Source of the DNA: Marinifilum flexuosum
GTDB lineage: Bacteria; Bacteroidota; Bacteroidia; Bacteroidales; Marinifilaceae
DNA length: 64,000 nucleotides
Assembly (NCBI RefSeq): GCF_003610555.1
Contig: NZ_RAPQ01000008.1
Coordinates: 2,348,490-2,412,489, forward strand
Direction: 5' to 3'
The position numbers and the translations under genes are program-made. The notes below the pieces were generated by a model. It saw only the letters and a list, made by a program, of their open reading frames with translations, made no database searches and was not told the origin of the DNA. Shown here in pieces: positions 53,212 to 63,620 of the stretch (position 1 is the stretch's first letter; every line of letters starts with the position of its first letter).

Positions 53212-56200
53212 ATGAACAAAACGAAATACATCCTTAAAAGTTTGTGGTATTATCGCAAGCAGCATTTGGCTGTTTTGCTAGGAACAATTGTTAGTACAGC
53301 CGTATTAACCGGAGCGCTAATTGTAGGCGATTCTGTAAGAAACAGCCTGCATGAATTGGTGAACCTACGTTTGGGCAAAGTAGAATATGCCATGACAACT
53401 GGCGATCGTTTTGTGCGTGCCGAATTGGCAAATGAAATTGCAAATGATCTGGATGCATATGTGGTTCCTCTTATACAGACTGATGGCATAGCTGTTCAGC
53501 CAGAGAGCAACACGAGAATCAATAACATTCAAGTTTATGGTGTTGATGCTTCTTTCAACAATTTATCCGATACGCAGCTTTACAATTTAAAAGCAGATGA
53601 AGCCTGTTTGAGTGCAAATCTTGCTGAAAGAATGAATGTAAAGCAAGGTGATACTTTCTTGTTGCGCTTAAAGAAGGCCAGTGTAATTCCTGCCAATGCG
53701 CCTTTTGTATCCGATGAAGATCAGAATGTTGCCTTAAGACTAAAGGTAAAGGCCATTTGTGATGATTTACAATTGGGTAGGTTTAGCTTAAAGAGCAATC
53801 AGGTTGCGCCTTACAACATATTTCTTTCAAGAAAATACTTAGCGAAAGAGTTGGAATTGGAATCGGTAGCCAATTTGATTTTAGTTGCTTCTAAAGGTGT
53901 AAAAGAGCTGGATTTACAACAATTGCAGGAAAGCTTATCCACAAACTGGAAACTGGAAGATGCCAGCTTGAAAATTCAAGATGTAAAAGGAAGCTCGCAA
54001 ATAGAATTGATATCCGATCGAGTTTTTATTGATACTCCAATTACTGATTTGGTTCATGAAATTTCGGGTAAGAAAGAATATGTGTTGAGCTATTTTGTGA
54101 ATAACTTAGGTGTAAATGATAAGGAAACGCCATATTCTTTTATTACTTCAGTTGATACATGTCAAATTAAAGAAAATGAAATTATTATTAACTCTTGGTT
54201 GGCCGATGATTTAAATGCTAAACTTAGCGATACACTTCAAATTAAATACTACAGAATTGGAGCTTTAAGGCAATTGGTTGAGGAGTCCAGAGCATTTATC
54301 ATCAAGGATATTCTTCCAATTACTGATTCGCATTGGGATCAATCCATGATGCCATCATTTCCAGGTTTAACAGATGCTGGCTCATGTAGTGAATGGGAGG
54401 CAGGTGTTCCGGTTGATTTTTCAAAAATCAGACCGAAGGATGAAGATTACTGGAAAAAGTACAAAGGAACTCCTAAGGCTTATATTTCATCGAATACAGC
54501 CATTAACTTATGGAGTAACAAATACGGGACTTATACTGCTGTAAGGTTTGATACAAAAGATGATATCAGATCGAAAGTTCAGGAGCTGGTTACACCAGAT
54601 GTATTGAATGTTGGATTTGAAGATGTTAGAAATGAAGGAAAAAGAGCAGCCAGTAACATGGTAGATTTTGGAGGTCTATTCCTAAGTTTAAGCTTCTTTA
54701 TTATCGCGGCAGCAATTTTGCTTACTGTTTTAATCTATTCTTTGAACCTGGATAACAGGAATGAAGAAACAGGGATTCTTCTTGGTATAGGTTTTAGCAA
54801 GTCGAAAATCATTGCCATTCGAATTTACGAATCTATCATTACCGTAATTCTTGGTGGCATTTTAGGTGTATTGTTGGGCATCATTTACAACAAGTTGATC
54901 TTATCCGCATTGAATTCTGTTTGGCAAGACGTGGTACGAACCAATATGCTGGGAGTTCATTTGGATAGGAGTACATTGACAATTGGTTTTGCTTCAGGTG
55001 TGATCATTGCTATCATATGCATTGTATTTGTAACCCGAAAAAAGGTGAAGCAATCGGTTGTTGAGCTGATCAAAGATGTTCATCAAGAGAATCTTGCAGA
55101 TAAAAGGTCAACTTACTCCATTTGTATCGCTTTGTTTTCATTATTGGTGAGTATTACCATTATAGCATATGCATTCTCATCTTCGCTGGAACAGAATGCC
55201 GAGTTATTGTTATCAGCAGGAGGTCTGTTTTTAGTATCTTTTTCTGCATTTGTGCATTATTATTTGAATAGGTTCAGTACAAAATTCAGCAAGCAAACTC
55301 CAAGTATAAAAGACTTATCGGTTAAAAATGCTGCGCGAAATGTAAAGCGCAGTCTGGCAATAGTTGTTTTGTTGGCATTGGGGACATTTTCGGTTTTAAT
55401 CACCGGAGCGAATCGCAAAACATTTCAGGATTCGGAAAATTCCAATCAATCGGGAACAGGTGGATATGAATATTGGATTGAGGCTACGCTTCCTATTCTA
55501 AATGATTTAAATACAAGTGAGGGCCAGGAAAAAGTTGGATTCTGGGAAGGAGATTTGGATGAATCAGTAAGCTTTGTGCAGTTTAGAGCATTGGAAGGAG
55601 ATGATGCGAGTTGCTTGAATTTGAATCAGGTAAGTAAACCAAGAATATTGGGATTTAATACTGCGGATTTTGAAGATAGAAAGTCCTTTAGTTTTGCAAA
55701 GTTACTTCCTGAGGTTGATAAAGAGAATCCTTGGAGTGCATTAAATCAAAACTTTGGTGAAGATGTGATACCTGCCGTTGCAGATCAGACTGTGATATTG
55801 TGGGGCTTGAAAAAAGCAGTAGGAGATACTTTGGTTTACCAGAACGAATATGGAAAAGATGTGAAGCTGTTGCTTGTTGGAGGTATGGCAAATTCTATTT
55901 TTCAAGGCAATATATTGATATCTGATAGCTTGTTCCAAAAGAACTTCCCATCGGTTAGTGGCTCTAAAATTATTTTGGCAGAATGTCCAAAAAAGGATTC
56001 TTTGTTTATGATCAATTTTGAAGATAACCTTCAGGACTTCGGTGTAAGAGGAAGTAAAAGTTCGGAAAGAATGGCTGCCTTCTATTCTGTTGAGAATACC
56101 TATTTAAGTATGTTTATGATACTGGGAGGTTTGGGTGTAATTATAGGAACAATTGGTTTAGGCATTGTTTTGTTGCGAAATGTTTGGGAACGCAAAAAGG

Positions 56201-56478
56201 AGTTGGCTGTGCTAAGGGCTATCGGTTATACCGAGAGCAATATCTTTAAACTCTTGTTTAGTGAGAATTTGTTTTTATTGGTACTTGGTTTGCTTGGAGG
56301 AATTTTATCAGCATTAATTGGCGTGCTGCCTTCTTTGTTTACGAATGCCTTCCAGATGCCATACTTGTATGTGTTGTTGCTTATATTGGCCATTACCATT
56401 AGTGGCTTGGCATGGATTTATATCCCTTTAAAGGTAATTCGCAGACAGAATATCATTGAGTCCTTACAAAACGATTAA
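53212..56478 (+). CDS. ABC transporter permease with two FtsX domains
   Basis: 1088 residues. The first helix near 15-35, a large ~450-residue periplasmic domain (MacB_PCD-like), three helices near 490-620 forming the first FtsX domain, two more near 645-680, a second periplasmic domain, then three closing helices of the second FtsX domain (VIIGTIGLGIVLLRNVWERKKELAVLRAIGYTE is the region; key block LAVLRAIGY). No ATPase gene is adjacent, so the partner must be encoded elsewhere. Lipoprotein or peptide export is a typical role. Confidence 0.88.
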   Translation: MNKTKYILKSLWYYRKQHLAVLLGTIVSTAVLTGALIVGDSVRNSLHELVNLRLGKVEYAMTTGDRFVRAELANEIANDLDAYVVPLIQTDGIAVQPESNTRINNIQVYGVDASFNNLSDTQLYNLKADEACLSANLAERMNVKQGDTFLLRLKKASVIPANAPFVSDEDQNVALRLKVKAICDDLQLGRFSLKSNQVAPYNIFLSRKYLAKELELESVANLILVASKGVKELDLQQLQESLSTNWKLEDASLKIQDVKGSSQIELISDRVFIDTPITDLVHEISGKKEYVLSYFVNNLGVNDKETPYSFITSVDTCQIKENEIIINSWLADDLNAKLSDTLQIKYYRIGALRQLVEESRAFIIKDILPITDSHWDQSMMPSFPGLTDAGSCSEWEAGVPVDFSKIRPKDEDYWKKYKGTPKAYISSNTAINLWSNKYGTYTAVRFDTKDDIRSKVQELVTPDVLNVGFEDVRNEGKRAASNMVDFGGLFLSLSFFIIAAAILLTVLIYSLNLDNRNEETGILLGIGFSKSKIIAIRIYESIITVILGGILGVLLGIIYNKLILSALNSVWQDVVRTNMLGVHLDRSTLTIGFASGVIIAIICIVFVTRKKVKQSVVELIKDVHQENLADKRSTYSICIALFSLLVSITIIAYAFSSSLEQNAELLLSAGGLFLVSFSAFVHYYLNRFSTKFSKQTPSIKDLSVKNAARNVKRSLAIVVLLALGTFSVLITGANRKTFQDSENSNQSGTGGYEYWIEATLPILNDLNTSEGQEKVGFWEGDLDESVSFVQFRALEGDDASCLNLNQVSKPRILGFNTADFEDRKSFSFAKLLPEVDKENPWSALNQNFGEDVIPAVADQTVILWGLKKAVGDTLVYQNEYGKDVKLLLVGGMANSIFQGNILISDSLFQKNFPSVSGSKIILAECPKKDSLFMINFEDNLQDFGVRGSKSSERMAAFYSVENTYLSMFMILGGLGVIIGTIGLGIVLLRNVWERKKELAVLRAIGYTESNIFKLLFSENLFLLVLGLLGGILSALIGVLPSLFTNAFQMPYLYVLLLILAITISGLAWIYIPLKVIRRQNIIESLQND

Positions 56479-56697
56479 TTTGTAAAGCCAAAAGCTAATA
56501 GCTTTACTAACAAGAGGCTTAGTTTTAAATTATCAGTCTGGTTGGATGAGCTGCAAAGATGAAACAGACTTAATCGTATGTTTAAGGGCAATGTTTTAGA
56601 ATAGCCTTTTTAATAGATTGAGGAAATCATTTTGTTTTATCTTTGTCTGTATACTTCATTAAATAGAAATAACACACAAAATTTAAATTATCATATC

Positions 56698-58302
56698 ATG
56701 TCCGAATTTAAATATCAGAAACCATTTCCGATAACAAAGGATACTACAGAATATCGTTTGTTGACTAAGGATTATGTATCAACAATTGATGTTGATGGAA
56801 GAAAAATTCTTAAGGTTGATCCTAAGGGATTAGAGATGTTGTCGAAAGCTGCATTCTCTGATGTTTCTTTTTATTTACGTCCTGCACACCTTGAAAAGTT
56901 GCAGAACATCTTAAAAGATGAAGAAGCTTCAGATAACGATAAATTCGTTGCTCATACCATGTTGATGAACCAGGTAGTTTCGGCTGATGGACAGTTGCCA
57001 ACTTGTCAGGATACTGGTACTGCAATTGTGGTAGCAAAAAAAGGTGAAGATGTTTACACTGGTGCAAATGATGCTGAGCATCTTTCAAGAGGTGTTTACG
57101 AAACTTATCAGGAAAGAAACTTAAGATATTCTCAAGTTGTTCCTTTCAGCATGTTCGAAGAAAAGAACACAGGAAATAACTTGCCAGCACAAATTGATAT
57201 CTATGCAAATCAAGGAAGCGAATATGAATTCTTGTTCTTAACCAAAGGTGGTGGATCAGGAAACAAAACTTTCTTGTACCAGCAAACCAAGGCTCTTTTG
57301 AACGAAGAGAACTTGACCAAGTTTATCAAGGAAAAAATTAAAGATCTGGGTACTTCTGCATGTCCTCCATACCATTTGGCTTTGGTAATTGGTGGTACTT
57401 CTGCTGAAGCAAACCTTGCTACAGTTAAAAAAGCATCTACCGGTTATTTCGATCATTTGCCAACAGAAGGTAATGAAGGTGGTCAGGCTTTCCGCGATTT
57501 AGAGTGGGAAAAGAAAGTAGAGCAAATCTGTCGTGAAAGTGAAATTGGAGCTCAGTTTGGTGGTAAATATTTCGTTCACGATGTGAAAGTAATTCGTTTG
57601 CCTCGTCACGCTGCTTCTTGTCCGGTTGGCATAGGTGTAAGCTGTAGTGCAGATAGAAATATCAAAGCTAAAATCAACGAGGATGGTATCTTCCTAGAGC
57701 AATTGGAGAAAGATCCGGTAAAATACTTGCCAGAAGAAGCTCCTGCAATGAAGGAAGCTGTTGATATCGATTTGGATCAACCAATGGAAGACATCTTGAA
57801 GGAGTTGACCAAGTATCCAATCAAAACTCGTTTGAATCTTTCAGGAACTATGATTGTTGCCAGAGATATGGCACATATGAAAATTCAGGAAATCTTGGAT
57901 GAAGGTAAAGAGATGCCTGAATACTTCAAGAATCACCCGGTATATTATGCAGGACCAGCTAAAACTCCGGAAGGAATGGCTTCAGGTAGTTTCGGACCAA
58001 CTACTGCAGGTCGTATGGACCCATATGTTGACGTGTTCCAAAAAGTTGGTGGTTCAATGGTTATGGTGGCAAAAGGTAACCGTTACCAATCAGTAACCGA
58101 TGCTTGTAAAGCAAATGGTGGATTCTATTTGGGATCAATTGGTGGACCAGCTGCAGTATTGGCTAAGAACAGCATTAAATCAATCGAAGTGATCGATTTC
58201 CCTGAATTGGGAATGGAAGCGGTTCGTAAGATTCGTGTAGAAAACTTCCCGGCATTTATTATTGTTGACGATAAAGGAAATGATTTCTTTGCAGATATGT
58301 AA
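56698..58302 (+). CDS. Fumarate hydratase class I (Fe-S)
   Basis: 534 residues from [15 protein letters not shown]; the ATG 66 nt upstream would add an unrelated leader. Interconverts fumarate and malate with an oxygen-labile [4Fe-4S] cluster. Cluster-cysteine blocks are visible at [11 protein letters not shown] and [17 protein letters not shown], as are [19 protein letters not shown] and the C-terminal beta-domain [14 protein letters not shown] and [15 protein letters not shown]. Fused alpha+beta architecture as in FumA/FumB. Strong codon bias suggests high expression. Confidence 0.96.
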   Translation: MSEFKYQKPFPITKDTTEYRLLTKDYVSTIDVDGRKILKVDPKGLEMLSKAAFSDVSFYLRPAHLEKLQNILKDEEASDNDKFVAHTMLMNQVVSADGQLPTCQDTGTAIVVAKKGEDVYTGANDAEHLSRGVYETYQERNLRYSQVVPFSMFEEKNTGNNLPAQIDIYANQGSEYEFLFLTKGGGSGNKTFLYQQTKALLNEENLTKFIKEKIKDLGTSACPPYHLALVIGGTSAEANLATVKKASTGYFDHLPTEGNEGGQAFRDLEWEKKVEQICRESEIGAQFGGKYFVHDVKVIRLPRHAASCPVGIGVSCSADRNIKAKINEDGIFLEQLEKDPVKYLPEEAPAMKEAVDIDLDQPMEDILKELTKYPIKTRLNLSGTMIVARDMAHMKIQEILDEGKEMPEYFKNHPVYYAGPAKTPEGMASGSFGPTTAGRMDPYVDVFQKVGGSMVMVAKGNRYQSVTDACKANGGFYLGSIGGPAAVLAKNSIKSIEVIDFPELGMEAVRKIRVENFPAFIIVDDKGNDFFADM

Positions 58303-58325
58303 AAAGAGAATCAATATAAAAATGA

Positions 58326-58357
58326 AAGCTTGCATCATTTGGTGCAAGCTTTTTTTA
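58326..58357 (+). terminator. Fumarase gene terminator
   Basis: AAGCTTGCA (58326-58334) pairs with TGCAAGCTT (58343-58351), followed by a run of Ts. Confidence 0.85.
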
Positions 58358-58399
58358 TGAAAGTATATGGTTTATTGCTAACTGTTCATTGTTCACTGA

Positions 58400-58819
58400 T
58401 CATTGTAAATCAGGTTTTCTTCTACTTTCCTTCTTTTTCGAAAGCTCTTGTTTATCAGTCTTTCGTTTTTCAATAGAAGCTCTTGTTGGACGAGTTTTCT
58501 TCCTTGGTTTTACTGGTTTTAAAGCCAATTCAATCCATTGATAAAATTTCTGAATTGCAATTTCTTTATTCAGAACTTGTGAGCGTTCGGTTTGAGCAGT
58601 TACAGACAATATTCCTTGACTATTGATATGGTGATATAGTTTTTTGAAAATGGTTTCTTTTTCTTCCTGTGAAAGAATGTTTGAATCAAACACGGAAAAA
58701 CGCAATTCAACTTTTGAATTCACCTTGTTTACATTTTGTCCTCCCGGACCACTGCTTCGTGAAGTGATAAATTCAAATTCTTTGCTCAGATCTTTTGAAA
58801 ATTTATAGTCATCTTTCAT
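58400..58819 (-). CDS. arfB: Alternative ribosome-rescue factor ArfB (peptidyl-tRNA hydrolase)
   Basis: 139 residues from MKDDYKFSKDL; the upstream ATG adds 27 atypical residues through the terminator. The catalytic GGQ motif (SSGPGGQNVNKVNSKVEL) and the basic C-terminal tail (KPRKKTRPTRASIEKRKTDK) needed to enter the empty mRNA channel are both present. It releases peptides from ribosomes stalled on broken mRNA. Confidence 0.93.
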   Translation of the reverse strand: MKDDYKFSKDLSKEFEFITSRSSGPGGQNVNKVNSKVELRFSVFDSNILSQEEKETIFKKLYHHINSQGILSVTAQTERSQVLNKEIAIQKFYQWIELALKPVKPRKKTRPTRASIEKRKTDKQELSKKKESRRKPDLQ

Positions 58820-58866
58820 AGTAAGTAAAGATATATTCAATATTTGAAATAGAAAGGGATAGCATG

Positions 58867-58895
58867 AAAAATGCTGCCCATTTGCGCAGCATTTT
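58867..58895. terminator. Terminator of trpB
   Basis: AAAATGCTGC pairs with GCAGCATTTT (58886-58895); bases before it give a T-run on the minus strand, so it serves trpB. Confidence 0.8.
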
Positions 58896-58912
58896 GACAT
58901 ATTTAATGTTCT

Positions 58913-60115
58913 TTATTCAGGTAATCCATATTTTTCAACAACAAAGTCAAGATCTTTGTCGCCACGACCGCTCAAATTCAATAGGATGGATTGACGAGGA
59001 TTTTTCTGGGCCAATTTCAATGCATAAGCAACTGCATGCGAGCTTTCCAAAGCAGGAATAATACCTTCCGAACGGCTAAGCTCAAAGAATGCATCAATAC
59101 ATTCTTTGTCTGTGACAGAATGGTATTCTACTTTATTCCAATCTTTAAGCATAGAGTGTTCTGGTCCAACTCCAGGATAATCCAATCCACTTGCAACAGA
59201 GTAGACAGGATCTGGTTGACCTTCTTCATCTTGCAAAAGATAACATTTAAAGCCATGAATCACTCCTGGTTTCCCAAATGTTAAAGTTGCAGCATGTTCT
59301 CCTTTATCGAATGATCTACCTGCAGGTTCAACACCATGTAATTTACATTCCTTATCCTCTAAAAATGCAGAGAAAATTCCCATTGCATTACTACCACCGC
59401 CAACACAGGCAACAACATTATCGGGAAGTTCACCTGTCATTTCCTGAAATTGATCTCTTGCTTCAATCCCTATAACTCTTTGGAACTCTCTTACCATCAT
59501 AGGAAATGGGTGAGGACCAACAACAGAACCAATACAATAAATCGTATTAACAGGATCTTTAAGGTAGGATTGAAAAGCAGAATCAACAGCTTCTTTTAGC
59601 GTTTTTAAACCATGCGTAACAGGAATCACAGTGGCACCCAAGATTTTCATGCGCATCACATTGGGATGCTCTTTGGCAATATCCACTTCACCCATATGGA
59701 TTTCACATTCTAAACCAAAATAAGCAGCTGCTGTTGCCAAAGCAACTCCATGCTGGCCAGCACCTGTTTCTGCAATCAATTTCTTTTTGCCCATGTATTT
59801 AGCAAGTAAGGCTTCTCCCATACAGTGGTTCAATTTATGGGCACCAGAGTGATTTAAATCTTCTCTTTTAAGATAGATTCTTCCTCCATATTTATTGGAT
59901 AATCTGTTACAGTAGTATACAGGTGTTGGTCTACCTTGAAAATGCTTGCGAATACTTCTTAACTCAGAAATGAATTCATGAGATTTACTGATGGAATAAT
60001 AGGCATCATTAATTTTCTGCATTTCTGCATTTAACTCTTCTGGAATATAACTTCCTCCATACTCACCAAAATACCCTTTCTCGTCAGGATATGTCTTAAA
60101 ATAATTGCTCGACAT
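58913..60115 (-). CDS. trpB: Tryptophan synthase beta chain, stand-alone
   Basis: 400 residues. PLP-lysine block [15 protein letters not shown], catalytic Glu in [24 protein letters not shown] and the phosphate-binding GGGSNAMG are intact. It condenses indole and serine to tryptophan. There is no trpA or other trp gene near it, which is unusual, so it may salvage indole, or the rest of the pathway may lie elsewhere. Confidence 0.93.
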   Translation of the reverse strand: MSSNYFKTYPDEKGYFGEYGGSYIPEELNAEMQKINDAYYSISKSHEFISELRSIRKHFQGRPTPVYYCNRLSNKYGGRIYLKREDLNHSGAHKLNHCMGEALLAKYMGKKKLIAETGAGQHGVALATAAAYFGLECEIHMGEVDIAKEHPNVMRMKILGATVIPVTHGLKTLKEAVDSAFQSYLKDPVNTIYCIGSVVGPHPFPMMVREFQRVIGIEARDQFQEMTGELPDNVVACVGGGSNAMGIFSAFLEDKECKLHGVEPAGRSFDKGEHAATLTFGKPGVIHGFKCYLLQDEEGQPDPVYSVASGLDYPGVGPEHSMLKDWNKVEYHSVTDKECIDAFFELSRSEGIIPALESSHAVAYALKLAQKNPRQSILLNLSGRGDKDLDFVVEKYGLPE

Positions 60116-60473
60116 GTATTAAAATTTGGTTAATAATCTTTTGTGGTTTTTAATTATCAGCTCAAATATAGCAATCGGAATTGGTTTTGTTTATCGTTGC
60201 TGATTGTTGTATAACAAAAATGCAATGTCCCTTAAAAACTTCCAGCCCGGAATGCCATTGGAAAAGATTATAGACTACTCGCACCCGGATAAGAAATCGC
60301 AGAAACATTGCATTGTTGACAAAGGTAAAAAAATAACGATTCATCACATTTATCTTGTAGTATTGATTTTAACTGAATTTTCTAAATAGTATTTAACTGC
60401 TTATTTACATTGCAATTGGATAGCGATATTTGTAATTTGTATAGATTCAATTTAAATAAAAACGGAGGTTGCG
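60116..60473. other. Divergent region between trpB and the SDR gene
   Basis: 358 bases. TGCAATGT (near 60221) and ACATTGCA (near 60304) form an inverted repeat about 80 nt apart, which would lie in the trpB leader on the minus strand. The GGAGG at about 60464 is an unusually good ribosome-binding site for the SDR gene. No known riboswitch was recognised. Confidence 0.4.
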
Positions 60474-61238
60474 ATGAGTGAATTAAAAGTATCCCCAAAT
60501 GGGCGAGTTGCTTTTGTAAGTGGGGCAAATAGAGGAATTGGAAGGGCAATAACCATTGAATTGTTAGAAGCCGGAGCAAAAAAAGTTTATGCAGGTGTTA
60601 GAAATATCAAGTCTCTCGATGATTTAAAACCAGAATATGGAGAGAGATTGGTACCAATTTTATTAGATCTTAAAAATGATAAGACGATTATTAGAGCGGC
60701 AAGGCAAGTAAAAGATGTTGAAATTTTAATTAATAATGCAGGAGTATATGATGCAGGAGGTTTTTTTTCAGATGATACATTAGATAGTTTATCTGATAAT
60801 TTTGAAGTGAATGTTTGGGGATTGGTAAAACTCAGTACTTCCTTAATTGATCATTTGTTGAATAAACCATTTTCGGCAATAGTAAATGTTGCTTCGGTGT
60901 TAGGTTTGGCAAGCATGCCCGTAGCTGGCACTTATTCTGCTTCAAAAGCGGCAGTTCATAGTATTACCCAAGGAATGCGAGGAGAGCTTCTAAATTCGAA
61001 TGTACTGGTAATGGGTGTATATCCAGGTCCGATTGATACGGATATGACCAGAGATCTTGATATGGATAAAGATTCTCCTCAGAATGTGGCAAAGAATATC
61101 ATAACAGGATTAAAGAAGGGACAGGAGTATGTATTCCCAGATATGATGTCGAAACAGGTTGGTGAATTGTACCTTACTGAACCAATTACAGTAGAAAAGC
61201 AGTTTGCTCACTTTGTTTCAGAAGAGCAAGAAGTCTAA
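60474..61238 (+). CDS. SDR family oxidoreductase
   Basis: 254 residues. Rossmann-fold nucleotide motif SGANRGIGRAI, NNAGVYDAGGF, catalytic Ser (NVASVLG) and Tyr/Lys (YSASKAAVHS). The substrate is unknown. An SD-like GGAGG sits ~9 nt before the ATG. Confidence 0.88.
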   Translation: MSELKVSPNGRVAFVSGANRGIGRAITIELLEAGAKKVYAGVRNIKSLDDLKPEYGERLVPILLDLKNDKTIIRAARQVKDVEILINNAGVYDAGGFFSDDTLDSLSDNFEVNVWGLVKLSTSLIDHLLNKPFSAIVNVASVLGLASMPVAGTYSASKAAVHSITQGMRGELLNSNVLVMGVYPGPIDTDMTRDLDMDKDSPQNVAKNIITGLKKGQEYVFPDMMSKQVGELYLTEPITVEKQFAHFVSEEQEV

Positions 61239-61262
61239 TCAAGAGTATATGATGTTAAAGGA

Positions 61263-61287
61263 GAGATCAGTATTGATCTCTTTTTTT
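61263..61287 (+). terminator. Terminator of the SDR gene
   Basis: GAGATCA (61263-61269) pairs with TGATCTC (61274-61280), followed by seven Ts. Confidence 0.85.
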
Positions 61288-61346
61288 GTGTTAAAAAATT
61301 TGCGAAATGAGAATATTCTCAATATGTTTGTTTTAAAATTATTGAT

Positions 61347-61751
61347 ATGCCACGACGTACAAGATTAAGAAAGGTTGTAGAACCTCCACGATTTAAAGGA
61401 TATAGGCCTTATGGTGTAAATTCTAAAAGACGAGAATCTATTGAATTGCTTTATGAAGAATATGAAGCCATTAAGTTGGCGGATTACGATTTGATGAATC
61501 ATAAGGAAGCGGCAGAAATTATGGGAATTTCACGTCCTACTTTTGCCAGAATTTATGAAGCTGCAAGAAGAAAAATTGCCCAGGCTTTAGTGGAAGCAAA
61601 AAATATCAAAACAGTATACGGCAATGCCATAATGGATAAAGATTGGTTTGTTTGTAATAAATGTCACGCTCGTTTTAATATCCCTAAAACAATGACAAGT
61701 GACAAATGTCCTGCATGCAATTCCAATGATATAGAATCTTTAAATAAATAA
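61347..61751 (+). CDS. DUF134 DNA-binding protein with C-terminal zinc ribbon
   Basis: 134 residues. The N-terminus matches DUF134/UPF0251 (MPRRTRLRKVVEPPRFKGYRP), with a sigma-like helix-turn-helix (HKEAAEIMGISRPTFARIYEAARRKIAQAL is the region; key block MGISRPTFARIYE). A C-terminal CNKCHARF...CPACNS zinc ribbon follows. Probably regulates the NifX/DUF5320 genes that follow within 5 nt. Confidence 0.88.
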   Translation: MPRRTRLRKVVEPPRFKGYRPYGVNSKRRESIELLYEEYEAIKLADYDLMNHKEAAEIMGISRPTFARIYEAARRKIAQALVEAKNIKTVYGNAIMDKDWFVCNKCHARFNIPKTMTSDKCPACNSNDIESLNK

Positions 61752-61756
61752 GATAG

Positions 61757-62074
61757 ATGAAAACAATAATAACAGCAACAGGAAAAGGAGAAGAGAAACT
61801 ATTTGATTTACGTTTTGGACGTGCAGCTTGGTTCTGCATTTACGACGATGAAACAGACAATATGGAATTCTTCGAAAACAAACATGTAGATGCTCCATCA
61901 GGTGCAGGAGGTAAAGTAGTAGAAGAAGTTGTAGAGTGGGGAGTATCAAGAGTAATTTCAGGTGATTTTGGACCTAAAGCGAAAGACTTATTGGAAAAGT
62001 TCGATATACAAATGGTGATCCTGAAAGATGATTGTAAAACCATTAAAGAGATCGTAGAGAATTTTAAATCATAA
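61757..62074 (+). CDS. NifB/NifX-type (dinitrogenase iron-molybdenum cofactor-binding) protein 1
   Basis: 105 residues of the Nitro_FeMo-Co family: FDLRFGRAAWFCIYDDETDN, then GAGGKVVEEVVEWGVSRVISGDFGPKAKDLLEK. The family includes small proteins in genomes lacking nitrogenase, thought to bind metal clusters. Part of a six-gene run on one strand. Confidence 0.88.
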   Translation: MKTIITATGKGEEKLFDLRFGRAAWFCIYDDETDNMEFFENKHVDAPSGAGGKVVEEVVEWGVSRVISGDFGPKAKDLLEKFDIQMVILKDDCKTIKEIVENFKS

Positions 62075-62085
62075 AACAATTTGTT

Positions 62086-62265
62086 ATGCCACGAATGGAT
62101 CGAACCGGCCCCGAAGGAAAAGGTTGTAGAACGGGTCGCGGATTAGGAAAATGCCGAAGTAAAGATGACCGAACATTACTAGATAAGCTAGGCACAGGTT
62201 TAGGCTTGAAAAGAAAGAGTGGCGGTGGATTAGGTAAGCAAAGAAGGAATAAAAGCGGAGAATAG
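62086..62265 (+). CDS. Small DUF5320-like protein (59 aa)
   Basis: Translated by hand: it begins MPRMDRTGPEGKGCRTGRG and ends in a Lys/Arg/Gly-rich segment (KRKSGGGLGKQRRNKSGE). The GTGP-G-G-TGRG pattern is that of the DUF5320 family often found beside NifX-like genes. 11 nt after the first NifX-like gene, 31 nt before the second. Function unknown. Confidence 0.8.
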   Translation: MPRMDRTGPEGKGCRTGRGLGKCRSKDDRTLLDKLGTGLGLKRKSGGGLGKQRRNKSGE

Positions 62266-62296
62266 ATAATCTCTAAAAGAACTAAAATCATAAACA

Positions 62297-62635
62297 ATGA
62301 ATAAGAAAATCGCAATACCAGTAAAGGAAGGCGTATTAGATTCGCATTTTGGACATTGTAGCCATTTTGCATTAATTGAAGTTGAAGGAAAAGAAATAAT
62401 TGCAGAGGAATTGGTAGAAGCACCGCCACATGTACCAGGAAAATTGCCTCCATTTTTGGCTAATCTTGGAGTAACTGATGTTCTTGCAGGAGGAATGGGA
62501 GCGAGAGCCATTGAAATATTTAATGCCAATAATGTGAATGTATTTGTAGGTGCTCCAGCATTACAAGCTAAAGAGTTGGTTACTGGTTTCTTAAATGAAA
62601 CCATTGAATTTAATGCTAACTGTTGCAATCACTAA
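62297..62635 (+). CDS. NifB/NifX-type (dinitrogenase iron-molybdenum cofactor-binding) protein 2
   Basis: 112 residues, paralogous to protein 1 in fold: VLDSHFGHCSHFALIEVEGKE, HVPGKLPPFLANLGVTDVLAGGMGARAIEIF and the C-terminal CCNH. The C and H residues are candidates for metal-cluster binding. Confidence 0.9.
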   Translation: MNKKIAIPVKEGVLDSHFGHCSHFALIEVEGKEIIAEELVEAPPHVPGKLPPFLANLGVTDVLAGGMGARAIEIFNANNVNVFVGAPALQAKELVTGFLNETIEFNANCCNH

Positions 62636-62650
62636 TTACCTTAGTTTAAT

Positions 62651-63496
62651 ATGAATTCAGAATGTTTAGCTTGTCAGGCTAAAACAATAAATCATATTGC
62701 AAATAAATTCGGATCAGATCAAAAAGCGACTGCTAAATTCAAAGAGGAAGCAAATTACATTGTTGCCAATAGCCAGTCGCTTCCTACTCCTTATTCTGGT
62801 TTATTACTACATCGTCTGGCAAAGAGAATTTTTAAAACCGAGAATTTATATGCCAATGAAAAACTGAAGGCAAATAAACTTCTTCAACTGAATTATTCGC
62901 ATTGGAAATCTCTTGTTTCAAAATCTGAAAACCCTTTGTATGTAGCGGCTAAGTTAGCTGTAATTGGCAATATTATTGATTATGGAGCTCATTCGGTTCC
63001 CGATGATATTGATTCAGAAATTAAGCATCTTTTGAAAAAGGAATTCGCATTAAATGAGAGCGAAGAGATGTTTGAGGCAATAAAAAATGCCAAAACTGTT
63101 CTTTACTTAGGCGATAATGCAGGAGAAATTGTTTTTGATAAACTCTTTATTGAGACTTTAAATCATCCCAACTTAATCTTTGTGGTAAGAGGTGAACCAA
63201 TTATCAATGATGTTACTTTCGAAGACTCTCAGTTTGTAAAAATGGAGGAGGTGTGCAAGGTGATCTCCAATGGTCATGATGCCCCTTCAACGCTGTTGGA
63301 AAATTGTTCAAGCGAACTCCAAAACTTATACAAAAATGCTGATGTGGTGATATCCAAAGGACAAGGAAATTTGGAAGGTCTTTTGGATGAAAAAAGGGAC
63401 AACTTGTTTTTCATGCTAATGGCAAAATGTGATTTAATAGCGGGTAGGCTTGGAGTTAAGAAAAGAGATTTAGTGATTAAGCAAAACAAGAAATAA
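62651..63496 (+). CDS. DUF89/ARMT1-like domain protein
   Basis: 281 residues. MNSECLACQAKTINHIANKF at the start and the DUF89 metal-site block LYLGDNAGEIVFDKLFIE, then ISKGQGNLEGLLDE. Related DUF89 proteins are metal-dependent phosphatases. 15 nt after the second NifX-like gene. Confidence 0.88.
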   Translation: MNSECLACQAKTINHIANKFGSDQKATAKFKEEANYIVANSQSLPTPYSGLLLHRLAKRIFKTENLYANEKLKANKLLQLNYSHWKSLVSKSENPLYVAAKLAVIGNIIDYGAHSVPDDIDSEIKHLLKKEFALNESEEMFEAIKNAKTVLYLGDNAGEIVFDKLFIETLNHPNLIFVVRGEPIINDVTFEDSQFVKMEEVCKVISNGHDAPSTLLENCSSELQNLYKNADVVISKGQGNLEGLLDEKRDNLFFMLMAKCDLIAGRLGVKKRDLVIKQNKK

Positions 63497-63620
63497 TACC
63501 GATTACGAAATAAGTAAGAGTCTTTTATTTTAAAAGGCTGACAGATTATATATCGGCATTATACCTAAATAATTTGAGAGCATTTAACAGCTCTCTATCT
63601 AAAAAAAATGGTATAAGATT

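Noticed and set aside
60204-60389. 61-codon frame upstream of the SDR gene
   Set aside because: No start context or family likeness, and it covers the inverted repeat in the divergent promoter region.
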